From Aspidapion aeneum (Eukaryota > Arthropoda > Insecta > Coleoptera > Brentidae): DNA of 64,000 nt. The notes beneath the pieces are model-generated. The model was not told where the DNA came from. It saw only the letters and a list, made by a program, of their open reading frames with translations, and searched no databases. The translations under genes were made by a program, and so were the position numbers. The stretch is from the NCBI GenBank assembly GCA_963576565.1, contig OY755038.1:13717756-13781755 (forward strand), written 5' to 3'. Positions 1 through 12,767 of this stretch are shown here, one piece after another. Numbering within the stretch: position 1 is the stretch's first letter; each line of letters begins with the position of its first letter.

Positions 1-2339
1 TTTTTTCTATAATATTTGTTTAATTATCGAAGCAGGGAAACCATAATTTAGCTCCTTCTAATCATAGCAATAACTGTTAAGAAGTTAAGTCTCGATGTAT
101 GCGCGAATGGATCAGCCGCACTACTTTAGCTTATATTCGAGGAAATCTCGCAAGATGAGGATGTGTTGGAGAGAGAGGGTCACGCGCGCTAGGCCGCTCG
201 CACCACCTCACAGCTTTACCACCACTCCTCTACGGTGTCGACATCTATGAGCTTTAGTTGGTAATCTCTACATAAATATTTATTCCACCACCATTATTTT
301 CTTCTTTTTTTAGAATATAATTTTGGTTTTAACAAATTTAACTTTAATAACAGCGAAACATGTTTATGAGAAATATTAGATATACCAATTAAAGCTCTCT
401 TACATCATCTTTGGAACACACAATCAAGAAATTTATTTCCTAACTTAAGTGTAAATACCTAGTTCCCAAATTGTTGTCCAACAAAAAATTGTCGTATCCA
501 GTGATCAAAAATAAGCGAAAATATCCTAATCAAAATCTTTTCAGAACAAGGTGTCAGACAACCTATATAATATGTTTTTTATCTCAATAAAAGGGGTAAA
601 TATAACTCCTTGCGGGAATGATCTCTCTGAAAAGAACTAAATCGTCAAAAAGTGTCTCCCTCAAAAATCGAAATTTTCGGGGTTGATTATTGATTATTAT
701 TTTAAAACACACTCAACAAAATTTTCTGGTTACTTTTGAAGTGATAAATTAATATATTTAAACCTAATTGAATAAATTTAAGCTGCATGTTCCCATAACT
801 AATTTGGGAACGTACCTAAAACAAAACAGGTACCTACCTACCATCGATTGAACGATATATAATTAGACATGCTATATTGGAAAGGTACCTATAAATACTG
901 GAAGTTTATGTCATTTTGAAATTAAAATTCGAAATCAAACCTTCAAAATGGCTACTTTTTAATAAATATTACAACAAATCTACTACTTTTACAAATTAAA
1001 CTACAAACTGCACACATATAGAATACAGGGATGTGACTTATTTTTTTTAAAGGGATAAGCGTGAATAATTGATTAGTTTCCTTGAGTATATGTGCCAAAG
1101 ATGATGTGAGTAAACCCGACAACACACGTATGCTATTTTAATCACGTACACAACTACTTCAAATTTTACTGTTTGAGGCGCTACCGCCGATTAAAAGGTC
1201 TCCCATCTTCAAGAACCTTAGGACTGGTCTCGTCACCATTTTCTCCAAAATGTGATACTTTTCTTTTACTTTAAAAATGGCGGCGAGATCGCCCCGAAAG
1301 GATTAAATCGGGAGAAAATGAGATACATATAAATCGGGGTATTGGTTGGGGAACTATCTAGGTATATTATTGTACATACAGTCACATACATTAAAACGCT
1401 ATCCTTAATACCTGTGTTAAATAGGCTTTATACAATCTTTTTAAGTTTTAGTACTCTTTGGTCTCCTTTTGCTATCATTTTTACAAGAGGTGAAATCAAA
1501 AAGGTATTAAAACAAGGGATTGTATGATGCCAGTTATTAAAGGATAGTATAAATTACATAAATTTTCAAGTGTATGGTTAAGTGTTAATAATTCAGGGTT
1601 TTAGCTAAGCAATGACTTGCCCATATTCTTTAAAAGAAACAATAAATGAATTGTCCAAAAACACGTTTTAGTTTACAAATAAAGTTTTTAGCATGAATTT
1701 TTTATATAAATGCTGCTTAACTTTCTGGAGATCCTCGAATTTGTGTAGATGAACGGTTGTTGAATGGCATGAATTATTAATGATAATAATATATATTTAA
1801 ATTTTAATAATTTGATTTGTTAATAAGGTAATTTATTATGGGATATTTTCGAAATTTTAATAAAAAACACTGTTCTAAGACTAATTCGATATTGTATCGA
1901 AATTAAAAAGATCTACATGGGATATTAAAATATCGAGTTTAAATTTTCGTTTATCACAAAATTGAAACTAGAAGAAAAAAGTCGTTAGGGTCATTCTTTT
2001 AGCCGTCGTTAATAAAAAACTGCTAAATTTTACTAAATTTGAATACAATATATCGACAATAATTGAATTTTTAAAAAAAATAATTTGTAGTTTTTGTTTG
2101 TTTTTTAAAAACCCCTGTCGATATTTTAAGTTTCATTACAATAAGTGATTAAGCTCAGAATAACGCAATTTCTCTTATTAAATCAAAATTAAGTCTCTAA
2201 CCGGACAATTTTGTTTCAAAGAAGGTACTTAGAAATACCTTGTTTAACGCCATTCAAAATTCAGATACGGGTATTGCTAAGTTTCAAAAAAAAATTGTAA
2301 ACTAAATTATTTTGTAGAATTTTCTGAATCAAATCTAGA
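1..2339. other. AT-rich intronic sequence, no gene recognised
   Basis: No open frame longer than 61 codons and no recognised transposon protein. A GC-richer patch near 170-240 and another near 1270-1320 stand out against the AT-rich background. A 61-codon plus-strand open frame at 1342-1527 starts at a non-ATG codon and looks random. The 1740-1800 segment weakly resembles the start of the tandem unit described at 2340-3330. Confidence 0.5.
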
Positions 2340-2507
2340 AAAAATATTTGATTCTATTATTAATAACGGAAGCGATTTTGTGTAGATGTTCGGTTATTAA
2401 ATATCATAACCAAATAATGCGCATATCCATTGCCCCATATCATTAAAAATTAGGGTAATATAATTCTGGCCACAACTGTATTAAATTTTGTCGGATAATG
2501 TATGACA

Positions 2508-2541
<34 letters not shown>

Positions 2542-3330
2542 TTGATTCAATAACAAAATTATTTTGCAATATTTTTTATTGAAATTAGAGATTTTTAAGG
2601 TATGTTTATTTTTGTGAACCAGCTGCAAGAAAAAGGCTAAATAATCAGATTAGAGCATTGACGTAATTTTGTCCTACAGTTTTTATAGATGTGGTTATTA
2701 ACGAATTTGAATACACGCACTGTTGTTAAAGTATATCGGTTAAAATGTGTTTAATAAAATTTTGCTGCATTTGTAATAAGCCTGCTGGCTCAAATAAATA
2801 TTTAATAAATAATATATATTATTATATCGCTTTTTCAGATATGGGTGTTGGTAAGTTAAATTAAATAAATTTGTAAACTAAATTATTTTGTAAAATATAA
2901 TAATATTATTAATAACGTAAGCTATTATTATTAAAATTTCGATTTTGTCTAGATGTTCGGTTATTAAATAGGATAACCAGATAATGCGCATATCCATTGC
3001 CTCATGTCATTGAAAATTAGGTTAATATAATTCTGGCCACAACTGTATTAACTTTTTTCTCTAAATGTATGACAATACATATTTGATTCATTAACAAAAT
3101 TATTTTGCAATATTTTTTATTGAAATAAAAAATTATAGATTTTTAATTTATGTTTATTTTTTTGAACCAGCTGCAAGAAAAAGCCTAAATAATTATACTA
3201 GAGCATTGACGTAATTTTGACCTACAGTTTTTATAGATGTGTTTAATAAAATTTTGCTGCATTTGTTAAGCCTGCTGGGTCAGATAAATACCTAATAAAT
3301 AATATACATTATTATATTATTTTTCCGGAA
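2340..3330. repeat. diverged tandem duplication, about 0.55-kb unit
   Basis: The order TTCGGTTATTAAAT, AATGCGCATATCCATTGCC, TTCTGGCCACAACTGTATTAA, ACCAGCTGCAAGAAAAA, TTTTGCTGCATTTG occurs twice, first at about 2385-2785 and again at about 2950-3265. The second copy is shorter because it lacks the (TA)n run at 2507-2541 and about 50 bp near the end. No coding potential. It is probably a duplicated non-coding repeat; the family is not recognised. Confidence 0.75.
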
Positions 3331-4566
3331 TCAAATAACCAAATCACTTTCATTTAAAGGTAATTTGTTAAACTATTTATTTCTATAGGTGCCGTTGCGT
3401 ATAATTAAATAACGTAGTAGTTATTCGTTTTTTGGTTGTTGAAGACGAAGAATGATTTATAGTTTACGCCACAAACTTTAATGAAGGGTAATGAATGGTA
3501 ATAGAATCCACTTTAATTTAATTTTTTCCAAGCAGGGCATTATATTTTTATGAGAAAATGGAAGCACTTAATTAAGCTCGAGAATATAAAGCTCCTTTTT
3601 AATGAAAAGCTATATAAAAGGAACGATTGAAAAATAAATTATACTACCGCAAAGCGATCTACTGATTTTTATATAAAGCTTTTAAAACTTAAAAATCGTC
3701 CAATAGCTTTATAGGGTGTTTTATTTAAAACGTACGAGTTAAAAAGGAAAATCCAAGATGTAATTTCCAAGGACACTTGAAATTTTTTGTAAAGGGAGGT
3801 TTTATCCCCTTTAATTTTAAATTTTTTTGTTTCTATTGCACTTTAATATAAATGGAGCAAATCAATATCATCTTGTTTACAAAGGTTTTATTGGCCTGTT
3901 AACAAAAATACAAATTTTTTAATATTTAACCGATATGTTGTCAAGATATTTGCGTTTGAAGCCACCCTCTTACATAAATAACATTAACGCGATGATTAAA
4001 AAAATTACTGTAAAGACCGTTTACTGAAAAGCAGCCTTGTAATAAAGGTGTGATTACTTTTTCTATTTTTTCTCTAACATTGTAGAAAATTATCCGCCTT
4101 AAAAATAAATCGACGTTGATTTTTAAAATTTTGAGCTATTATGGAAAAATTATGGGTAAAAGTTTAAAATTCGGACAACTGTATTTTAGGAGCTATTAAA
4201 GCTTTAATCGAAAAATGTATTACGAGTAATTTTATAACCTTTTCATTATCAGGAAGCTTGAAATTGTATAAGGTAGTGCGTTTTAAATTAGACACACTGT
4301 ATAAAAGACTGCTCCTGTAACATGCCTAATCTGTTATTGTCGTGTTTTATAGAAATTCTATTAATCTACGGTTTAGTGGACTGTCACGCAACATAAAAAT
4401 TCCGATTAATATATTTTAACAAAACTATATCAGTTATATAAAAAGAAAGGACAAGTCAGGCTTATTATACCACAATTAACACGATATACTAAAACGCCAA
4501 TTAGGGCTCCTTACCGCTACTGATATAGGTGTCACCAAAGAGCAATACCTATGTTATAGGTTTTGG
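3331..4566. other. AT-rich intronic sequence, nothing recognised
   Basis: I see no open frame, terminal repeat or transposon protein here; only scattered A/T runs. Confidence 0.5.
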
Positions 4567-7085
4567 TATTAGCTTGTCTAACGAACTGTCACGATCAGTT
4601 GTTTTTCGACCCAAGATGGTCGCCATAGGACAAACAAAGCGTTTTCCCATAAGCCGCAATGTTAACAAAAACGTAATTTTTAAAAAAAGTGAAACGATTT
4701 CATTTACAACAAAGATGCTGTTTTAAGTATTGAACCTTTGTACACTTGGGAAAAATGCGTTTTTCTTAAAAAAATCAATTGAAGCCAGTAAATCTCAAAT
4801 AAAAGGGACCATGTTTTGTTCAAAAGTCAGGTTATGTTTTTATTTACTTTTGTTTTTTTTTACTTTTTTTCCAGTTTTTTACTCAGTTTGAATCATTATT
4901 ATTAGTTTCTGTGCTGATATGAATTGTGGCACCTGGGGAGAGCTTGATAATGTTAGTTTTGATGGAATGCCAAGTATTTTGACCTTAAAAAATCATCTTG
5001 ATTTAAATGAACTAGGTATCAGCTCAAAGAAGGGAAAAGAAAGTGGATAAGTGCTCTATTACCTGACTTAACAGAGGATAAATTGAAATATTCGAAAGTT
5101 TTTGTCAGGTTTGTTTTGGATAAATGTGTAACTGCCATTTTGGCAACATTTTCTATTGGGATCTTTTTTTGTGCTTGAGTGGACCTTTTGCAGAAGTGTA
5201 ACATAGAATTGTGTTAAACTGTAAGAAATATTTCACTATGATTTTTTTACTATTCTAGGCAAGCAACTTTCAAAACTAGAATACAGCAATGATCATGACT
5301 GGGTCTCTCCTGAATGGATTATTATTTCAAAATGGTTGAAAAATTTTAAAAATGATGGTTGAAAAAAGGGTCCAGAGAAGAAAGAAAAGGAAAACAATAT
5401 GAGGTTAAAGTGTGAATAATGAGCTGAACCAAATTTGTACACCATCCTACAGAACTCTTAAATAAACGTTTGGTAGTGTAGCGTCTTGTATAGTGTCGAG
5501 TGAAGTCCTGTATCATCAAAGTTTCTTTTTCTTTAATAAATATTTATTTTACAGACCTCAAAACTGTTTAGAATAAACTGGTAAATTTGACAATCTCCCT
5601 AACTCAAACCTCTTTTTATCTTAAACTATTTTGGTGCAAATTTTCCTTTATTTCCATGCTTTTTGACACCTAAAACTTGTACACTGTAAAATTTGTATAT
5701 ACTGGACCTACTACAAGTCCTGTTGATAAATTTCTACGGTACTGTTCTGAGCTTATTACCAAAAAAAATTTTTTATGGCATCATTAATAATAGATGGAAA
5801 AAAAAGTAATCTTTGTTGACTTTGATGACCACAAGAAAAACAAATAAGTTCTCTCAGATATTTTTTTCAATTTCTCTCAAAAAAACTTGGGTTCTAATAC
5901 TCCTAATGGGTCATATGCTGTTACGCCCAATTGTAGAGTAGAGTATATATTTATTTGTATAAACTTTTAGATACATAATTGAGCAAATATTGTTACAAAA
6001 AAACAGTAATAAAAGTAATAGTAACAGTAGTAATACAACAGCGAATATTGTACTGTTGTAAAATTTGAACAGTACTTACTGTTGTGAGCTGATGAACCTT
6101 AGGTTTGACCGTACTTAAGCCCTATGTATTATAGTTCATGGAAAATCATATGGTTATGTACGGTGTGTGAGGCCAATGACAAGGAAAAACTGTATTTTAA
6201 TTTTGCAAGTTTTTTTTTAATAATGTTTACCTATATTTTTTAAATAAACATATTTCGTAAAGTACTTATTAGAAGTTTGCTTGACCAACCTCGGTTGGAA
6301 CTCATATGTGCATATTGATCTGTTGGACTGACCTACCTATAAGTTGTGCCTCTTTTTCATGTCACTACTGGAGGGTTAAAACAATTAAACTTTGTCTAAA
6401 CCTAAAAATCATAGTGAAATATTTTTCACAGTTTAACGCTATAGAAGGCCTATTACTTAGCAAAAGGTTTAGTCAAGTACAACAAAAGATCCTAATAGAA
6501 AACCTGAATCTGATGAGAAAAGTTTAGTCTAATTCAATTTCGTCTCTGTTAAGTGAGCCTTGAAGTGAGCTCTTTGAATAGAACTACTTTCCCCTACCGT
6601 GGGCTGATAGTTCATTGATTCATTGGTCCCCAGAGGTCTCATGATGTACTTTATGCTATTTTTTTTGTTTATTCATGGAATATATGGAAAATATCTAAAA
6701 AAATATGTGGTTTGGGGGGTCCGGGCCCCTAGCCCTCCGCCCCCTTGGTGCGCCCATGTAATAATTCAAAATAAGTGAAAAAACTAGAAAAAAAGTTAAA
6801 AAAAAAACAAAATAAACAAAAACATAACCTACTTTTTTGAAGAAAACATGGTCCCTTTTATTTCAGATTTTCTCGCTTTAGTTTAATATTTTTAAGAAAA
6901 ACGCATTTTTCCCATATGCACAAAGGATCTGTTCTTAAAACTGATTAATTTTTGTGACTAAAGCTCTTGTCGTTTTTGTAAACTTTACGTTTTTGTTAAC
7001 ATTACGGCTTATGGGAAATCGCTTTGTTTGTCCTATGGAAGACATCTTGGAATTGATCATATGTTTTGTTAGACAGCCCTATTAG
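4567..7085. mobile_element. 2.5-kb non-autonomous element with about 330-bp terminal inverted repeats, copy 1
   Basis: The left end (4567-4902) and right end (6760-7085) are inverted copies: both carry CATAGGACAAACAAAGCG, CATAAGCCG.AATGTTAACA, GGGAAAAATGCGTTTTTCTT and AAAAGGGACCATGTTTT. The 1.85-kb interior has only short open frames and no recognisable transposase, so it is probably non-autonomous. A G-rich block (6710-6760) next to the right arm resembles the hAT-like MITEs near 57.7 kb. TATTAG occurs at both outer ends, but a second copy (24065-26626) has TATTA at both ends in a different context, so this is likely part of the element and not a target duplication. The superfamily is not assignable; Mutator-like elements can have such long inverted ends. 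Confidence 0.85.
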
Positions 7086-7204
7086 TACATTGCATTGTAC
7101 GCATACCTAACCCACAAATTACCGGCAATGCAATCCCCACAGTTCACCGATTGCGATAAGGAACACTCACTGGCCTTTAGCATCTCGTCAATTAACCATC
7201 TAAT

Positions 7205-7344
7205 GCCGGTTTCCACCTATGCATGCCCACCCTGATTCAAAAAACGCATCAGATGACGCTGCTTTTAAAACCGGTGCAAATCCATGTATGGTCACGTGAT
7301 GCGTTTTTTTAATCAGGGTGGGTACGCATAGGTGGAGACTAGGC
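7205..7344. mobile_element. 140-bp MITE
   Basis: The two halves are inverted copies: CCACCTATGCATGCCCACCC…CAAAAAACGCATCA at 7216-7252 and TGATGCGTTTTTTTAATC…GGGTGGGTACGCATAGGTGG at 7299-7335. There is a short GC-richer loop and no coding capacity. The family is unknown; target-site duplication not resolved. Confidence 0.8.
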
Positions 7345-8469
7345 TTTGCGCGCCACATACAGTCTTTCAAAGGAAAATTGAGACTTCTACTAAAAGTGAT
7401 TCAAAAGTAGTAGAAAAATGTTTGTAATCAATAAATTAGAAACAGGACTACAAGAATTAGGTTTTCATACTCCCTATAACTCTCGTTTTGAAAATGTATT
7501 TTTTAAAATAATAAATCTGTAGAGTATACACAACTAATAAGCAATAAAAATCGCAAGGCATTTGACCGTTACCTCAGATAAGGATTAATCTGGGTCATTA
7601 ATTCAAATTAAATATTTTATTTAATATGTTTCGTCACTATTGAGCCGATTGACAGGTGAAAGCTATTTACACTGAAAAAGCTTTATACAATTAGTAAATA
7701 TCAATTTGATTCGTACAAGAAATTTAAGGCCAAGTGATTAATACAAAATTTATCTCATTATATTTAGCTGTTAACTGTCATTCCTCTTAAGTTTAACGTC
7801 ACATATTGCCACACAACAATGCTTTTGACATTTGTTGCTTGTAGTTGGTGTAGGTGTCGGTATTCTTTGTTAAAATATTTTGAATAAACTTTTGAATCAC
7901 TCTGTAAATTATAGGTATATTTATGCACCTGTTTTTGGGCCATAGCCTGCATCTGCTGGAACATGGCTCGCTCCTCTTCTTTACCTGGAACAGATCCAGA
8001 AACGCCAACGTGGCAATTAGTTAAGGCAATTCACGGATTAAAAGATTTACAACCCACTGCACCATTTAAGCGGTTTAATACTTTAGCAAAGCATAATCAT
8101 CATTAATATTCAGCATAATCTGCAAAGCATTACGAGGGTAATACTGAAAATTTTTTTGGACGTGTCATCGCCGCCTTCGAATACAATCTCGTACTCCTCA
8201 GTGGAATACTTGGTCACTGTTTTATTTACAGTTGATGTCTTGATCACTTTGTAAGTACGTAGTCTGTCATTGGTCTATGGTACGTAGTTTATAAATTCAA
8301 TACCAAAATAAAACTCAATCAACTTGACTTTCGAAATAATATATCTTAATTTTGATATTAAACCAACACAGACACCAACACTGCTGCATATTAGAGCTCC
8401 TATAGATGCTGTTAGTCCACCACAACCCAAAAGGTGATGCGTTTCGTCATAATATAAGAACAAGCTTAG
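7345..8469. other. intergenic-like intronic stretch, no gene recognised
   Basis: Short minus-strand open frames at 7764-8008 and 8275-8553 show no family resemblance. The latter lies directly upstream of the Penelope-like fragment, and I regard it as an antisense shadow of decayed element sequence. The peptide-like plus-strand text near 7960-8090 is not recognised. Confidence 0.45.
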
Positions 8470-9600
8470 ACAAAAAAAGCAACAAAAGGCAAACATCACC
8501 AACCAAGAACAACGTGCAATCAAGAACCTTGATGATGATGATAAATCAATCAAAATTCTAGAAAATAAGAAGAAACTGTACTAGAATAATCAGATTACAA
8601 ACCAGATCCAACAACAACCATAGAGAGAAGTATTTACAGAAGAAATATGCCAACTGTATCCCAGACATCGCCTAACTTCACATTACAGTAAGACACCGCC
8701 TTTTTTCAACTGTCAAAGATTTACAAGAAACGTATACCACTGCGACCAATTACCAGCTCTAGGAACTTACCGACCAGGGCCCATATTTAATACAACGCGG
8801 AATTCCATAGCGATCGCCTTCTAATTTCGAAATATAGAAATGGCGCTATAGAATTCAAGAGTACAATAATGAAGTTTTTGTTGGATTTAATTCAACTATT
8901 ATAGGGTAGGACTCCAAGTCTGTTGTAAAAAACTTGGAATATTTTGCCGATATTTTAAAAAAGATCAAATTAGATCTCACCGATAGATTTGTACGTTTTA
9001 ATGTAGCAAGTTTTAACCCCAATGTGCCATTAAGTGAGTCATTCAGTAACATGAAAACAAATTACAAACTAATAATACACTGTATGAGAGAAAAACGTTA
9101 TCGATGGAGATGATGACGGACCTGTTAGAGCTCTGTCTCTCTAACTCCTACTTTTAAGGAAAGACTCTGAATGTGTTGGTCTCTTTCGCCAATAGTAGCA
9201 AACATCTACATGGAGTGGTTCAAGGCATATGCAATTAACAAACCAAGAGTCAAGCCAAAACTATGGTTACAGTATATGGATGAAACATTTATTGTATGAC
9301 GAAAATCATGAGGAATTGCCGGATTTTCTACACCATTTTAACGGTATTCGACCACCATCCATGTGCACAATGGTAATTGAAAACAATATAATATATCTTA
9401 CCTTTTTTAGATATTCCTGTCAAACGCATATACAGAAACATTAAAGTCACTGTATATAGAAAACCTACACACATCAGACATTATCTAAATTTTAATACAT
9501 TATTCTGTTGCCACGAAACAAGGCCCGGAATCATAATAAATATTTGTGGTAATAATAAAGCATTTACCTCAGAATTTAATACCCTTTACAATCTGTAAAA
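8470..9600 (+). pseudogene. Penelope-like element reverse transcriptase, degraded
   Basis: Several frames broken by stops spell a Penelope-like (PLE) reverse transcriptase in the correct order. Near 8490 comes ANITNQEQRAIKNL…KSIKIL (N-terminal element). Near 8710 there is LSKIYKKRIPLRPITSS, the PLE LPKIHK…PLRPIVSS motif. At 8900-9040 there is FADILKKIKLDLTDRFVRF. At 9180-9290 come SPIVANIYMEWFKAYAIN, then PKLWLQYMDETFIV, where the catalytic YVDDTF is altered to YMDETF. From about 9310 come EELPDFLHHFNGIRP and VYRKPTHIRHYLNFN. No GIY-YIG endonuclease is visible. At least four stops or frame changes make it non-functional. PLEs are eukaryotic retroelements unrelated to LTR elements. The assignment is from family motifs recalled, not searched. 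Confidence 0.85.
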
Positions 9601-11555
9601 TTAAAAACAAACCAAACCTAACCAATTCTCAGAATAATAATCCGTTAAGTATTATTATTCCATTTGTTTTGTAATAAAGGCAAAACCAGGAAACCTGAAT
9701 AAAAGTGTTTTTTGCCAACCAAGAATTTACATGGTTACTTTATCCTCCTTTTTTTTCATTTGACATTTTTCTAAATCAAACACTTAAGTTAAAGCTATTG
9801 AATTGATTTAACAGTAATAATGAAGCATTTAAAAAGAAACCTAACAATTTTCCAGAAGTCTGGTTTTTTGATAAATGGTTTTATCGAATAAACAAGTATA
9901 GAGAATAGTGAAAAATATAATAAAAAAAATTACAGGAGAAAGAAGATATTTCGTTGTTAAATTATTTAAAGATTTTCAGCATGACCCTCGTATTAATTGA
10001 CTTTTTTGCCTTTTCCAGGATTGATGTAAACCGAAATACTGCCTTAATTAGCTTCTCCAATTTGGAAGGCTCTGTTAAGATTTGCTGACTAAAATATTAA
10101 ATCTTTATTTTAGAAACCATGTTGGTTTTCAAAGTGGGATTAAAGTAGTGTTTAAAATACTTTTTAAACGTGAAAAGCCTGGAAATCTTAAAAACTAAAT
10201 TTGAGCTCAAATTCTTCTTAAGAAGTAGATACTGATGGCTTAAATATCTATCCAGGAATGGATGGATATGATACTATAAATGAACTAACTGATGTACCGT
10301 AACTATGAAAGACTATCTTCGGCACTATTAATGCACCAGAGGCCCTGGACACAATTGAATGACGTGTTGGTGTAAAACAACTGTCAAATAATATCGAGGA
10401 CCTCTAGATATGAACGGAACTGATTGAAGGGGGCGACTGATGCATGACTGATTTAATGAATCATGATTTCTAATGTGAAACATGATTAAGTTAAGATTAA
10501 ACTAACAATGGCGCTTGATAATATGATAATTCACATTTTTGGCAGAAAAAGTTATTTTCTGCTATTTACCTAGAAATAAAATTATGGACAGTTTTAAAGT
10601 CAAGCTTGTGAGATGTTTACTTATTTATTAATCGCAGCGAAAATATATATTTTCTCTGTTAATGTACAAGAACAGGTCACCCAATAGGATTGCTCAATCA
10701 AATGAGAGTGTCTGTCATATGCACGCGGAAACTCTATTTTTTGTGGCGTCAGCCGCAGGCCTCGATCTGCGGGACAAGACCCATGATCAACACCCGCCGA
10801 GTAGGTGTCAACAATACACAATAACATTTAATTATTGTCAAGTTTAGCTTATTTGTGCCACTTGCAACAGTATTTATAAATCCAAGTGTACGTCCCATTA
10901 GGTTGGTCAAACCCACGGTTCGCAAAGAAACGGTTGTCTGGTATCTCCCGCCCAATCAAAACACGGCAGCGTATGACGCGGCAGTTAGCCTGCTCCACGC
11001 ACGATCAATAAAGATAAATCTATTTAAAAGTCGGAAAAATAAAAAAATTAAGTAATTTCTTTGAACATTAAATTAGTTCAATTTTCAAAGTAATTTAAAA
11101 ATTTATGATGAAAAAATTCGAATAATTATGTTAATAGTAAATTAAGGACACCATTATAAATACTTTTCCTAACTTAAATAGACTCTATTGTTCAATTTAA
11201 TGAAACTTTTTCTACCGATTTCTTTAACAACCCTTCATTTCTATCGACGAAAAATGTTTTTGAAAAAAAAAAGGAAAAAAATCAAAGAAAATGAAATTAA
11301 AAATAAATGACCCATGACGTACACCTTTTTAGCTTTTTATCCACACGTCAGTTCGCGATATATATGCGCTATATCAGTCTATAATCAATAACAATACTTT
11401 TTAACATAACTAAAGCCCGTACAAAATTTTGATTTAGACATTAAATTAAAAAAAAATCCAATTGGCTGACACTGCATAACATTTAATAAAAATATTTCTA
11501 AATAAATGATGTTAAAAAAATATTTTTTGAGCGTTTTAGTGTTAAGCAGTGTATA
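9601..11555. other. intronic stretch with a GC-richer patch at 10.6-11.0 kb
   Basis: Mostly AT-rich and without recognised coding sequence. The segment 10620-11010 is noticeably richer in CpG and contains CCGCAGGCCTCGATCTGCGG, an imperfect palindrome, and a TATTTATAAATCC box at 10870. Overlapping 61-68 codon frames on both strands there show no family resemblance. It could be an old LTR or promoter-like relic, but nothing decisive is visible. Confidence 0.4.
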
Positions 11556-12081
11556 TACGGGTGGCGACTTTCAATGAAACGCTGCTTCTAGCGGGTTACC
11601 CTCATATGCACCGTAAGCACTTTATGGGTTTAATCGCGATTAAGTCCTTGTTGCTCACATACAAAACAACAAAGAGAGAGAATGGATTAGCTAAGCTTTG
11701 ATACGGTGCATCCCAGGGTTAATAATTAGCCTTTTAGAAATAAGTAAAAACATATCAGCAAAAAATTTTTTGGTCGGACCCTTGGAAAAGGGTTTACTCA
11801 CATTCAACGTTTTTTTTCAGATGGGTGTGATGATACCTAATTTGAAAGTTTATCAAAACGTATAAGCTACTGTTTAATTATAGGGTATATCAATGTATAT
11901 TGTCCGTTGTTTTTCTTTTTTTAATAAGCTTTCGAATAAGGTACTGCAAGTTGGGTGGCCCCCTCTGGAATAAAAAGTTGTAGGTCATCAGAAGACTTCT
12001 TTCCGGGGGTCCGAGTAAAATTTTTTTGTGTTAGAAAAAATTACCGTGAAAAAACTCAATTTAAAGTCGCCAACCTGTATA
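11556..12081. mobile_element. 0.5-kb MITE with GGTGGCGACTTT ends
   Basis: The left end TACGGGTGGCGACTTTCAAT (11556-11575) is matched by an inverted right end ATTTAAAGTCGCCAACCTGTA (12059-12079). TA flanks both ends, suggesting Tc1/mariner-type insertion. The same terminal sequence recurs at 55705 and 57041-57056. No transposase inside; the 67-codon frame at 11955-12158 runs across the element end and is not a gene. Confidence 0.7.
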
Positions 12082-12272
12082 GTCGGGTTTCATTTTTTTT
12101 AAATTTATTATTTTATTTTAATTATTGGATCAGGCATATATTAAAAAATAATGCATAAGTACATTGCCATATTGTAAAACTTTTAATGCACAATTTTAAA
12201 TGCTTTGTGATTATCTTCTTTCTCCAATTTTAGAAAGGAGAGATAAAACCAGCTCCATGTGATTATGATTAA

Positions 12273-12324
12273 CTTTAAGCGTTGATTGAATAACTAACTC
12301 AGATTATTTAATCAACCTTTAAGC
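12273..12324. repeat. about 50-bp palindrome (GTTGATTGAAT type)
   Basis: TTTAAGCGTTGATTGAATAA at 12274 is mirrored by an inverted copy ending ATTTAATCAACCTTTAA at 12321. A very similar palindrome occurs at 45651-45696, so this is a dispersed mini-inverted repeat. Confidence 0.6.
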
Positions 12325-12767
12325 AATAAAAATGGCTTGGAGCCATTGTTTCATTTTGGATGTAGTTTAAAAGAAAAACGAGTAAAGTAAAGTACACATG
12401 ATGAAAAAAATGTTGTTATAGTCTTTATTAAATGTATAGCAACCCCAGAACTGTTAATAAAACCATTTCAAAACCAAAATAAAACCAAAATGTAAAAAAA
12501 ATCTCGCAAAATATCCAAACCCGCTATAAAATAGAATGCAACTGCTGATTTCTTGGCTAACTGTGACGTAGCACTGATGTAACGGCCGCCATGACATCCG
12601 AGTTACCAGACAACCGGTTTCTTTACGAACCTTGGGCCAATCCTACGGTTATTGGTTAGTTTATTAAAACAAGCTGACGTTGGCAATTGGGTAATTTCAT
12701 TAAAACCGGTGAAAATGAAAAATATACAAGTTTTAATTATTTCGTGAAATTTAGTACCCGTGAATTT

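Noticed and set aside
4567..4572. TATTAG at both ends of the 2.5-kb element as a target-site duplication
   Set aside because: The second copy in a different place has TATTA at both ends too, so these bases more likely belong to the element.
8275..8553. 92-codon minus-strand hydrophobic frame
   Set aside because: It overlaps, in antisense, the decayed N-terminal part of the Penelope-like element; probably accidental.
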